Part shown: one piece after another, positions 1 through 5,701 of the stretch
How the letters are laid out: the number at the start of each line of letters is the position of its first letter
Numbering within the stretch: position 1 is the first letter of the stretch
Source: Propionivibrio sp.
GTDB taxonomy: Bacteria > Pseudomonadota > Gammaproteobacteria > Burkholderiales > Rhodocyclaceae
Assembly: GCA_017990155.1 (NCBI GenBank)
Contig: JAGNOM010000058.1
Location: 4,711-12,027, forward strand
Length of the DNA: 7,317 nucleotides
Direction of reading: 5' to 3'
The notes under the pieces: generated by a model
Database searches by the model: none
What the model was told of the DNA's origin: nothing
The model's input: the letters and a program-made list of their open reading frames with translations, nothing else
Position numbers and translations under genes: made by a program

Positions 1-422
1 AGCGTCACAAAGTTAGCCTTCGGATTGAGCGTGCTGTCGATGACAACGACCTTGACGCCTTGCGAGCTCGCCGTATTGACGGCATTCACCATCGCGTCCG
101 GATCGGCCGGATTGACGATCAGGAGCTTGACGCCGCGGGTGACGAGGTCTTCGATGTCGGCGATCTGTTTCTGGATCTTGCCTTGGGCATCCGTACCGAT
201 CACTTCGTAACCGAGCTCGGCTGCGCGCGCCTTGACCGCTTCCATCTGCGCGGCGAAATACGGCGCCGACAAGGTTTTCATCGAAATACCGATCTTGAAC
301 TTGTCGGCCGCGAAAGCCGAACCGGACAGCCCGAGAGCTGCAGCCGTCACACCCAGTCCAATCCAACGCCGGGCAACGCCTGCAACCGCCAGACCACAAA
401 AACTACGACGTTCAAACTTCAT
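1..422 (-). CDS. Sugar ABC transporter periplasmic substrate-binding protein (RbsB-like), N-terminal part
   Basis: The first 140 codons are present and the gene runs off the left edge. It encodes a periplasmic binding protein of the ribose/xylose/galactose type (type 1 periplasmic-binding fold), which would deliver a sugar to an ABC permease. The ATG at 422-420 has a strong GGAGGT Shine-Dalgarno site a few bases upstream. Residues 1-38 are a signal peptide: a basic MKFERRSF start, a second arginine pair at 18-19, a hydrophobic stretch, and an AFA|AD cleavage site. The mature start DKFKIGISMKTLSAPYF has the family's first strand and sugar-contact loop. It is followed by a helix ending AAELGYEV, then QKQIADIEDLVTRGVKLLIVNP and VVVIDSTLN, which are characteristic of the family. 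It is the last gene seen in the leftward operon; permease and ATPase genes probably follow outside the window. The ligand cannot be told from this fragment. Family assignment is secure. Confidence 0.93.
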   Translation of the reverse strand, partial: MKFERRSFCGLAVAGVARRWIGLGVTAAALGLSGSAFAADKFKIGISMKTLSAPYFAAQMEAVKARAAELGYEVIGTDAQGKIQKQIADIEDLVTRGVKLLIVNPADPDAMVNAVNTASSQGVKVVVIDSTLNPKANFVT

Positions 423-451
423 GATGACCTCCTTGTTTTGGTGACAGTGTT

Positions 452-467
452 CGGCCCTCACGGGCCG
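452..467 (-). other. Intercistronic hairpin upstream of the binding-protein gene
   Basis: In the 121-base gap between the AroE-like gene and the binding-protein gene, CGGCCC (452-457) and GGGCCG (462-467) form a perfect 6-bp GC stem with a 4-base loop. No T-run follows on either strand, so it is not a classic intrinsic terminator. Its place just before a binding-protein gene suggests an RNA-processing or attenuation element that would set different mRNA levels for transporter and enzymes; that role is inferred. The rest of the gap shows no gene, and I found no convincing promoter in it. Confidence 0.35.
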
Positions 468-543
468 GGTGGAAAAAGCCTTACTTCAGATTCAACAGCT
501 CCCTTTCAGTAATGCACCTTCAAACTGCTTGTTCTCGTTGTTG

Positions 544-1515
544 TTACTTCGCTGGTTTTCCCGCCTCGGCGGCAATCCGACAGATCTCGTCGAACTCGGG
601 GCCAGCGGTCGGGATAGCGACGTGGAAGACTTCGGCAATCACGCGGGTCCAGCCGTAGATGAAATAGGTCCAGCCGTCCTCGATCTGCAGCTGCTGGCTC
701 GCCTCCTGGCGACGCGCCTGGTCGAGAAAGACGAGCTTGCCGCGGTAGTTCAGATCCCACACGACGGCGCGTTCCGGGAAGAGCGCGGCATCCGTCAGCG
801 GCGAACCCGGTGCGTCCTTGCCGAGTCCGGTGGCGTTGATGACCAGCGCGCCGGGCGACAGGCGACGCAGCACGGCGTCGTTGTCCTCCGCCTTCGGCGC
901 CAGCACGTATTCGCAGGGAACGCCGAGATCGAGTTCGTGATGGATGCGTTCGATTTCTTCGAGTCGTCCTGCCGAGCGGTTGGAGACGATCACGCGCGAC
1001 GGCCGATTGCCCAAACGATCCCGCTGCATCAGATGCCAGGTCAGGGCGATCGTCGAACCGCCGGCGCCCATCGAGAACACTTCGGCCCCCGTCTTTTCGA
1101 AATGATTGGGCTGCAGGAAGCCGTCGATCGACAGGCCGGAGGTGATCGGGTCCTTCGCATGGCAGATGAAGCGGCCATCGCGTTTGGACAGGCAGCTCGT
1201 TTCGCCCATCGTCGCGGCGAACGGATCGATTTCGTCGAACAGATCGCGGCACGCGGCGAAGAGATCGATCTTGTGCGTCGTCACCAACGCGCCTTCGGAC
1301 AGCGGGTCGTGCTTGATGAACTCGACGGCTTCCCGATAGACCTCTGGCGATGCGTGGATGGGCAGGTCGATGCCCTTCATTTCGACGTCGCCGAGATTAA
1401 GCAGGCGAGCCCAGGCTGGAAACACCTTCATGATCGAACTCTGGGTGGTCGTTACGCCGATGAAGTAGAACGTGCGGCGGGTTGCTGCGGCGTAGCGTGC
1501 GTTCGGCGTGCTCAT
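544..1515 (-). CDS. Shikimate/quinate dehydrogenase-like NAD(P)-dependent oxidoreductase (divergent AroE family)
   Basis: The 323-residue protein has the two-domain AroE plan: an N-terminal substrate domain, then a Rossmann domain. Visible family landmarks are GVTTTQSS (20-27, where AroE has its Ser-x-Ser loop), EGALVTTHKID (74-84, catalytic Lys82 equivalent), HAKDPITSG (119-127, likely catalytic Asp122), MGAGGSTIA (149-157, dinucleotide loop), SNRSAGR (178-184, an NADP-type loop), LVINATGLG, and VVWDLNYRGK. Several shikimate-contacting positions differ. The usual GAVNT asparagine region reads GETSC (104-108), and the C-terminal VGQxA segment reads IYGWTRV. It may therefore act on another cyclic or hydroxylated substrate rather than in aromatic amino acid synthesis. 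At about 320 residues it is longer than typical AroE (about 270-290). The ATG at 1515 overlaps the cupin gene's stop as ATGA, which decides the start over an upstream in-frame ATG at 1608 and implies translational coupling. Family placement is good; substrate is unknown. Confidence 0.85.
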   Translation of the reverse strand: MSTPNARYAAATRRTFYFIGVTTTQSSIMKVFPAWARLLNLGDVEMKGIDLPIHASPEVYREAVEFIKHDPLSEGALVTTHKIDLFAACRDLFDEIDPFAATMGETSCLSKRDGRFICHAKDPITSGLSIDGFLQPNHFEKTGAEVFSMGAGGSTIALTWHLMQRDRLGNRPSRVIVSNRSAGRLEEIERIHHELDLGVPCEYVLAPKAEDNDAVLRRLSPGALVINATGLGKDAPGSPLTDAALFPERAVVWDLNYRGKLVFLDQARRQEASQQLQIEDGWTYFIYGWTRVIAEVFHVAIPTAGPEFDEICRIAAEAGKPAK

Positions 1516-2171
1516 GCGGCTTTCTCCTGACCCAGCTGGGTGGCGACGGATTGGATGGCTTCGATTTCGGCTGCGGAACGTTGCCGGTAGTCCGGGTTGT
1601 CGACACACAACCAGCCGCCCTTGCCGTCGTCGATCACGCGTTGCTTCAAACCGTTGGAGCGCTGAATGATGGCGTAGTCCTGGCCGGAATCGGCCGGGTA
1701 GCAGAACAGCATGACCAGATCGTCGTCGCCGACGTTAACCGAACGGTGAATCCAGAACGGCGGGACGTAGCAGGCAACATGAGGTGAGATCTCGGCGATT
1801 CGCGTTTCGCCGTCGACCGATTCCATGAGCATCAGCCCCGTGCCCTTGAGTCCAAAGTAGAGCTCCGGCCGATCGGATACTGCGTGGATGTGTCCGCGCG
1901 TCATGAAGTATTCGTTGCCGACCTTGCCGGGCGACATGCGCGTAACGCCGGTAATCAGATCGCCGGCGCGCGCGCTCGGGTGGTGGTCGGTCACTTCGTA
2001 GACCACTTCGTCGCCACGGGTCCGGGCGCACTCTTCAAATGCCTCGGCGTCGGCGTAGAGTCCGGCGAGATCGCGGAAACGCTTCTGGTAGCACGATCCG
2101 GTGCCGGTGAGTTCACCTTTCTCCAGATCGACGGTAAAGCTGCGTGGTTCGGGCCACAATATATTAATCAT
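1512..2171 (-). CDS. Cupin-type glucose-6-phosphate isomerase (archaeal-type PGI family)
   Basis: This 219-residue protein belongs to the cupin phosphoglucose isomerase family (known from Pyrococcus and Thermococcus), which interconverts glucose 6-phosphate and fructose 6-phosphate and is unrelated to the large classical Pgi. The core matches closely: PGKVGNEYFMTRGHIHA (81-97), RPELYFGLKGTG (101-112), YVPPFWIHRSVNVGDD (135-150), YPADSGQDYAII and VDNPDYR near the C-terminus. The metal ligands correspond to His94, His96, Glu103 and His142. The protein is slightly longer than the roughly 190-residue archaeal enzymes because of additions at both ends. It lies 54 bases downstream of the dehydrogenase gene; its Shine-Dalgarno site is weak (a GAAGA just before the ATG). 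It overlaps the AroE-like gene by four bases. In this operon it may isomerise a different aldose/ketose phosphate; G6P activity is the family default, not proven here. Confidence 0.9.
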   Translation of the reverse strand: MINILWPEPRSFTVDLEKGELTGTGSCYQKRFRDLAGLYADAEAFEECARTRGDEVVYEVTDHHPSARAGDLITGVTRMSPGKVGNEYFMTRGHIHAVSDRPELYFGLKGTGLMLMESVDGETRIAEISPHVACYVPPFWIHRSVNVGDDDLVMLFCYPADSGQDYAIIQRSNGLKQRVIDDGKGGWLCVDNPDYRQRSAAEIEAIQSVATQLGQEKAA

Positions 2172-2225
2172 TCTTCGGTTTCCAATAAATGCGGTACATG
2201 CGTTGTCGTTTTGCTAGGGGCTGTT

Positions 2226-3164
2226 CTAGGCCGGCCCGAGCGCTCGTAGCAGGTTCTCGACGGCGGTCGTGGTGGCGCGCGTGACGCTTTCTGCCGTGTA
2301 ACCGCCGATGTGGCTCGTCCGGATGACGTTCGGGTGCGCGAGCAACGGAGAAGGCAGCGGCGGTTCCTGCTCGAAGACGTCGGTCGCATAGACGCCGATC
2401 TGGCCGGAGCCGAGGGCGTCGAGCATGGCGTCCGCGCTCACCAGCGATGCGCGTGCGGTGTTCAGGACGACGGCACCGGGGGCCAGGCACGCTAGCTCGA
2501 CTGCACCGATCAACGCTTGCCCGTCGCTGCGGCCGGGTGCATGCAGGCTGACGACGTCCGCGCCGTCGAGCAGGTCGAAATCGTGGTGCCAAGCAAAGTC
2601 ACCGAGCGGGCGCGCGGGCCGTGTGACGAACGGGTCGTAGGCACGCACCCGTGCGCCGAGACCGCAGGCCATCTTGGCGAACTCGCTGCCGATGCGGCCG
2701 TAGCCGATGACGGCGACTGCGCGGCCTTCGATTTCGCGCCCGAGCAGGCGCAGCCAGTTGCCAGCCTTCATCCCGGCGTCGATCGCCGGCACGTGGCGCA
2801 TGGCGCTCATCATGAGCGTGATGGCCAGTTCCGCGACACCGCGGGCATTGGCGCCTTCGGCACGCAGGATCGCGACGCCTTTCTGTTTGAGTGCCTCCAC
2901 CGGCAAATTGTCGATGCCGGTTCCGTTACGGCTGACCGCCTTCAGCGATCGCGCTGCTTCAGCGACCACCACCGATACGGGTTCGACCCCGGCGAGCCAA
3001 CCGACACAATCGGGAACGAGTTGCATCAGTTCTGCTTCGGATGGCGTCTGCCCCGCGCTGCAGAAAACCAGGGTGTAGCCGGCGGCGCGCAGTTGGTCGA
3101 GGGCTGGATGGCCGTCACGCGTCAGGGCGCGGGGCGTAATGAGGATCTTTGCAGTCGTAGGCAT
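2226..3164 (-). CDS. D-isomer-specific 2-hydroxyacid dehydrogenase (phosphoglycerate dehydrogenase-like)
   Basis: The 312-residue protein has the full family architecture: a split catalytic domain around an NAD-binding Rossmann domain. Visible are SRNGTGIDN (78-86, substrate-side loop), ARGVAELAITLMM (107-119), VIGYGRIG (152-159, the GxGxxG loop) with Asp177 at the end of the next strand pointing to NAD rather than NADP, and the catalytic trio Arg238 (in NTAR), Glu267 (in FEQEPP) and His285 (in SHIGGYT). It would reversibly reduce a 2-keto acid to a D-2-hydroxy acid, or oxidise a sugar acid at C2. The loop after Arg238 reads ASLVS rather than the common GxLVD, a mild deviation. An ATG with GAGG seven bases upstream sets the start, 15 bases after the aldolase stop, so the two are surely cotranscribed. 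SerA-like activity in serine synthesis is less likely given the operon. Substrate is unknown. Confidence 0.92.
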   Translation of the reverse strand: MPTTAKILITPRALTRDGHPALDQLRAAGYTLVFCSAGQTPSEAELMQLVPDCVGWLAGVEPVSVVVAEAARSLKAVSRNGTGIDNLPVEALKQKGVAILRAEGANARGVAELAITLMMSAMRHVPAIDAGMKAGNWLRLLGREIEGRAVAVIGYGRIGSEFAKMACGLGARVRAYDPFVTRPARPLGDFAWHHDFDLLDGADVVSLHAPGRSDGQALIGAVELACLAPGAVVLNTARASLVSADAMLDALGSGQIGVYATDVFEQEPPLPSPLLAHPNVIRTSHIGGYTAESVTRATTTAVENLLRALGPA

Positions 3165-3179
3165 GGCGGGTCCTCGGCC

Positions 3180-3836
3180 TTAGCGCGCCGACTGGCCGCG
3201 GATTTTGGCGACGCGTCCGATGGCCGCCTTGCAGGCGTCGGCAATCTCTTTCCAGGCGCCTCGGGCGATCGCATCCCGCGTCGCCAGCCAGGTTCCGCCG
3301 ATGGCGAGGACGGTCGGGAGGGCAAGCCATTCGTGCATGTTGGCCAGGGTGACGCCACCGGTGGGAATGAAGCGCGGGCCAAGGTGCGAAAACGGCGCCT
3401 CGATGGCCGAGAGCATTTTTGTTCCGCCAGCGGCGCCGGCCGGGAAAAACTTCATGGTGCGCAGGCCCGCAGACAGGGCGGCGCCAACTTCCGAGGGGGT
3501 CATGACGCCCGGTGCGAAGGGGAAATTCAAGCCCATCGATGCGTCGACCAGTTGCCGATCGAATCCGGGGGCTAGGCCGAAGGTAGCACCGGCATCACGT
3601 GCGGCGCAGAGGTGTTCGAGATTCAGCAAGGTGCCGGCACCGACGATCAACTCCGGACGCTTGCTGGCCATAATCTCGATCGACTGACGCGCCGCAGCGG
3701 TACGAAACGTGATCTCGGCACAATGAATGCCGCCTTCCAGCAAGGCGTCGGCCAAAGGCAGAGCCGAGGCCGCATCGTCGATGGCGATCACGGGGATGAC
3801 GCCGATTTCCGCAAGACTTTGGAACGGATTGTTCAA
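3180..3836 (-). CDS. eda: KDPG/KHG-aldolase family protein (2-keto-3-deoxy-6-phosphogluconate aldolase)
   Basis: This 218-residue protein is a class I aldolase of the Eda family, a trimeric TIM-barrel that cleaves KDPG, KDPGal or KHG to pyruvate plus an aldehyde. The active site is intact: AEITFRT (40-46) carries the catalytic Glu41 and the phosphate-side Arg45, VGAGT (65-69) and LAPGFD (88-93) line the barrel, FAPGVMTPSE (107-116) is present, and MKFFPAG (128-134) holds the Schiff-base Lys129. IPTGGV (near 156-161) and AIGGTWL (near 177-183) would bind phosphate. The start is TTG (3836-3834), preceded by AGGAG six bases upstream; an in-frame stop lies at 3855-3857 and no ATG is better placed. 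It is the first gene of the leftward operon. The symbol reflects the family: the true substrate may be a related 2-keto-3-deoxy sugar-acid phosphate. Confidence 0.92.
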   Translation of the reverse strand: MNNPFQSLAEIGVIPVIAIDDAASALPLADALLEGGIHCAEITFRTAAARQSIEIMASKRPELIVGAGTLLNLEHLCAARDAGATFGLAPGFDRQLVDASMGLNFPFAPGVMTPSEVGAALSAGLRTMKFFPAGAAGGTKMLSAIEAPFSHLGPRFIPTGGVTLANMHEWLALPTVLAIGGTWLATRDAIARGAWKEIADACKAAIGRVAKIRGQSAR

Positions 3837-3842
3837 TGTATT

Positions 3843-3847
3843 CTCCT
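3843..3847 (-). promoter_or_regulatory. Shine-Dalgarno site deciding the TTG start of eda
   Basis: Read on the minus strand this is AGGAG, six bases before the TTG codon. There is no ATG in frame between it and the upstream stop codon, so translation of the aldolase very probably begins at TTG. A weak start codon after a strong Shine-Dalgarno site would lower the output of the first operon gene. Confidence 0.8.
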
Positions 3848-3864
3848 GATATGGCTAGTGCACG

Positions 3865-3880
3865 TCACCGGATCACCGGA
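3865..3880. repeat. Tandem 8-bp repeat TCACCGGA x2
   Basis: Two perfect adjacent copies lie in the predicted leader of the leftward operon, about 20 bases upstream of the eda Shine-Dalgarno site. On the transcript this reads as two TCCGGTGA units. It could be a small protein- or RNA-binding element or simple slippage; function is unknown. Confidence 0.35.
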
Positions 3881-3904
3881 TGGCGACAAACGTTTAATTA
3901 CTAA

Positions 3905-3917
3905 ATGTTCTAAACAT
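3905..3917. repeat. 13-bp inverted repeat ATGTT-N3-AACAT
   Basis: Two perfect 5-bp arms flank CTA. The element lies just downstream of the predicted leftward transcription start, where a bound repressor would block the eda operon. It is short and sits in AT-rich DNA, so chance symmetry is possible. Confidence 0.28.
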
Positions 3918-3950
3918 CGCCCAGTACTTAACGTTATAAAAGTTAAACAA

Positions 3951-3979
3951 ACGATATCGATTGAATTTCCGACTGTCAA
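3951..3979 (-). promoter_or_regulatory. Predicted sigma-70 promoter for the leftward operon
   Basis: On the minus strand, a perfect TTGACA -35 element (3979-3974) is followed after 17 bases by TATCGT (3956-3951), which matches four of six positions of the -10 consensus. Transcription would start near 3944, giving a leader of roughly 100 bases before the TTG codon. The -10 lies inside the small palindrome CGATATCG (3952-3959). The exact -35 and ideal spacing make this the best promoter candidate in the window, though it has not been measured. Confidence 0.55.
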
Positions 3980-3990
3980 GCGGTTTTTAA

Positions 3991-4010
3991 GTTAGTTTTG
4001 CAAAACTTAC
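3991..4010. promoter_or_regulatory. 20-bp near-perfect palindrome, candidate operator
   Basis: The core AGTTTTGCAAAACT (3994-4007) is a perfect 14-bp palindrome. Adding three bases on each side gives a 20-bp element with a single mismatched pair (3993/4008). Its centre lies about 56 bases upstream of the predicted leftward start site and about 180 bases from the kinase start codon. Size and symmetry fit a dimeric helix-turn-helix regulator. RpiR- or LacI-type binding is possible, but I do not recognise a named operator. Confidence 0.5.
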
Positions 4011-4023
4011 CAGTTCTAAATGC

Positions 4024-4054
4024 CCGAAAATCGTCAACTACCGACGCATTTCGG
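4024..4054. repeat. 31-bp imperfect inverted repeat
   Basis: CCGAAA (4024-4029) pairs with TTTCGG (4049-4054), and the inner CGTC (4032-4035) pairs with GACG (4043-4046). A two-base mismatch on each side separates the two stems, and the loop is seven bases. It could be an operator for a dimeric regulator. It would be an RNA hairpin only if transcription starts upstream of it. No T-run follows on either strand, which argues against a terminator. Confidence 0.4.
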
Positions 4055-4125
4055 TAAACTTCGCTCAAATACAGTGCACGGAACGTATGTGGTAAATTAT
4101 GAAAACATTCCATATATTCTTGTAG

Positions 4126-4146
4126 AACGTTATATATTAAAACGTT
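4126..4146. promoter_or_regulatory. AACGTT-bounded element upstream of the kinase gene
   Basis: The 21-bp element begins and ends with AACGTT, itself palindromic, around an A/T-only centre that contains TATATT, a possible -10. It lies about 40-60 bases before the kinase ATG, where promoter or operator sequences are expected. The first nine bases, AACGTTATA, recur at 3930-3938, next to the predicted leftward start site, so the two divergent promoters share a motif. No good -35 is visible for the rightward promoter, consistent with an activated promoter or simply a weak prediction. Confidence 0.4.
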
Positions 4147-4170
4147 AATATCAAGTAACTGAGCAATGCA

Positions 4171-4177
4171 GAGGGGG
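4171..4177 (+). promoter_or_regulatory. Shine-Dalgarno site deciding the kinase start
   Basis: GAGGGGG lies six bases before the ATG at 4184. The in-frame ATG at 4166 is upstream of it, so this site selects the shorter, 505-residue form of the kinase. Confidence 0.75.
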
Positions 4178-4183
4178 TATCCA

Positions 4184-5701
4184 ATGGGTGACAAATCAAT
4201 CTTTCTGGCGATCGACGTCGGAACCGGTAGCGTGCGTGCTGCATTGGTCGATCGTTCCGGAGCGATTCTCAAACTGGTCGGGCAGGAGCATCAGCAGATC
4301 GTCCCGCACTACGGTTGGGCCGAGCAGCGCCCGGAGGACTGGTGGAACGGCGCAACGGCGGTCATCCAGCAAGTTCTCGCGGCCGTACCCGATGCCGCGA
4401 ACCGGATCGAAGCCATCTGCGCTTGCGGCCAGATGCACGGGACCGTGCTGATCGATGCCGCGGGCCAACTGACACGCGATACCGCGCCGCTCTGGAACGA
4501 CAAGCGCGCCCAGCTGCAAGTGGCGACGTTCAGAAAATCGCATCAACCGGATTGGTATCTGCCCGCAACAGCCAATCCGCCGACGCCGGCCTGGCCTGGT
4601 TTCAAGCTGCAATGGATAAAAGCCAATGACCCGGACGCCTACGCACGCGCGAGCACGGTGTTCATGCCCAAGGACTACGTCAATTTCCGTCTGTGCGGCG
4701 AGCGCGCTATGGATTGGACCGACGCCTCGATCAGTTTCATGATGGATCCGGCGACGCGCGACTGGTCGCCAACCCTGCTCGACACGCTCGGTCTGGATCG
4801 CGCCAAGCTGCCGCCGATCCGCTCACCGCTCGAAGTGCTGGGCAGCGTGACCAGCGCGGCGGCCGCCGCAAGTGGCTTGCGCGAAGGAACGCCGGTGCTG
4901 GTGGGCGGCGGCGATTATCCGGTTTCGATGATCGGCTCTGGCGTCGTGTCGGCCGGAACGGGGTCGGACATCACCGGTACCTCGTCGATCATCACCGTGC
5001 TAGCGACAACGCCGTTGCTGCACCCGGAAGTCTCCAACGTTGCGACCCTGGACAAGCTCTGGGGGCGCTTCATGCTGCTCGATTCGGGAGGCGACGCCGT
5101 GCGCTGGGCGCGCCGTGCGTTCCACCAGAACCAGTTGTCGTACGACGACGTGACCCGCTTGGCAGGCGAGGCGCCTGCGGGTGCGGAGGGCTTGTTCTTC
5201 CTGCCTTACCTGTCTGGTGAGCGCTTTGGCGATCACCCGAATTCGCGTGCGCAATTCTTCGGCCTTGCCGCCAAGCACGGGCTGGCGCATCTGCACCGCG
5301 CAGTCCTCGAGGGCGTGGCTTTTGGCGTGCGCAAGAACATTGAGATCATCGCCTCGACCGGCGTGCATCTCGAACAGATCATTGCTGCCAGCGGCGGTGC
5401 CAAGGCAGAATTGTGGCTGCAGATCAAGGCCAGCATGTACAAAACCCCGATCATCGTGCCCGCCGAACCCGAAGGCGGCGTGATCGGTTGCGCGATGCTG
5501 GCGGCCACCGCCATGGGGCACTTCCCGTCTCTGGAGGCGGCGGCGCGCAAGTTTGTCCGCTTCGTGCGCGAGTTCCAACCCGAACCGGCAGCAGTTGATA
5601 TCTATGACCGGATGATGCCCATCTTCGAGCGTGTGTATTCGCAATCGCAAGGCGTATACGACGATCTTGATCGCCTGAGCGACACGACCCGCGGATCATG
5701 A
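4184..5701 (+). CDS. FGGY-family carbohydrate kinase (xylulokinase-like)
   Basis: The 505-residue protein has both actin-fold ATPase halves of the FGGY family, which phosphorylates ketoses and polyols using ATP. IDVGTGSVRA (10-19) is the phosphate-1 loop with Asp11; CGQMHG (81-86) is the xylulokinase-type substrate segment; PLWNDKRA (102-109) follows; VGGGDYPVSMIGSG (240-253) holds the likely catalytic base Asp244; TGTSSI (264-269) is phosphate-2; LPYLSGER (340-347) precedes the C-terminal half; SGGAKAELWLQI (403-414) is the adenosine motif. Length is normal (xylulokinases are about 480-510). The ATG at 4184 follows GAGGGGG by six bases and is preferred over the in-frame ATG at 4166, which precedes that site. 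A serine/threonine/glycine-rich stretch around 252-268 is distinctive. Xylulose is only the nearest familiar substrate; other ketoses or polyols are possible. It overlaps the HAD gene by ATGA, so both are coexpressed. Confidence 0.92.
   Translation: MGDKSIFLAIDVGTGSVRAALVDRSGAILKLVGQEHQQIVPHYGWAEQRPEDWWNGATAVIQQVLAAVPDAANRIEAICACGQMHGTVLIDAAGQLTRDTAPLWNDKRAQLQVATFRKSHQPDWYLPATANPPTPAWPGFKLQWIKANDPDAYARASTVFMPKDYVNFRLCGERAMDWTDASISFMMDPATRDWSPTLLDTLGLDRAKLPPIRSPLEVLGSVTSAAAAASGLREGTPVLVGGGDYPVSMIGSGVVSAGTGSDITGTSSIITVLATTPLLHPEVSNVATLDKLWGRFMLLDSGGDAVRWARRAFHQNQLSYDDVTRLAGEAPAGAEGLFFLPYLSGERFGDHPNSRAQFFGLAAKHGLAHLHRAVLEGVAFGVRKNIEIIASTGVHLEQIIAASGGAKAELWLQIKASMYKTPIIVPAEPEGGVIGCAMLAATAMGHFPSLEAAARKFVRFVREFQPEPAAVDIYDRMMPIFERVYSQSQGVYDDLDRLSDTTRGS

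Larger units (their letters stand above)
3837..4183. promoter_or_regulatory. Divergent AT-rich regulatory region between eda and the kinase gene
   Basis: This 347-base gap is much richer in A+T than the flanking genes and holds no convincing coding sequence. It must contain the promoters of both the leftward enzyme/transporter operon and the rightward kinase-HAD pair. Several symmetric elements, listed separately, cluster in it. Together they suggest shared control by one or more local regulators, possibly the HexR-like protein encoded at the right end of the window. Which protein binds which element cannot be told from sequence. Confidence 0.8.

Noticed and set aside
469..1530. 353-residue open frame on the plus strand opposite the AroE-like gene
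   Set aside because: It is a shadow of the AroE-like gene; the opposite strand shows clear Rossmann and catalytic motifs and an ATGA junction.
1516..1608. N-terminal extension of the AroE-like protein to an upstream ATG
   Set aside because: The extra 31 residues are low-complexity and arginine-rich and lie inside the cupin gene; the ATG at 1515 forms a standard ATGA overlap and matches the family N-terminus.
2517..3575. 352-residue open frame on the plus strand opposite the dehydrogenase and aldolase genes
   Set aside because: It runs antisense to two genes with complete active-site motifs, has no Shine-Dalgarno site, and its arginine-, alanine- and glycine-rich composition with no recognisable motif is typical of GC-rich shadow frames.
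3857..4080. AGTGCACG occurring at 3857 and 4073 as a possible pair of direct repeats
   Set aside because: A single shared 8-mer within a few hundred bases is expected by chance and no further similarity surrounds the copies.
4088..4102. TGTGGTAAATTATGA as a possible HexR operator
   Set aside because: It only loosely resembles the gammaproteobacterial HexR site and has poor dyad symmetry; the better palindromes in the region are reported instead.
3976..4272. 98-residue open frame on the minus strand across the divergent region and the kinase start
   Set aside because: It overlaps the kinase N-terminus and the regulatory elements, has no good ribosome site, and its translation shows no recognisable family.
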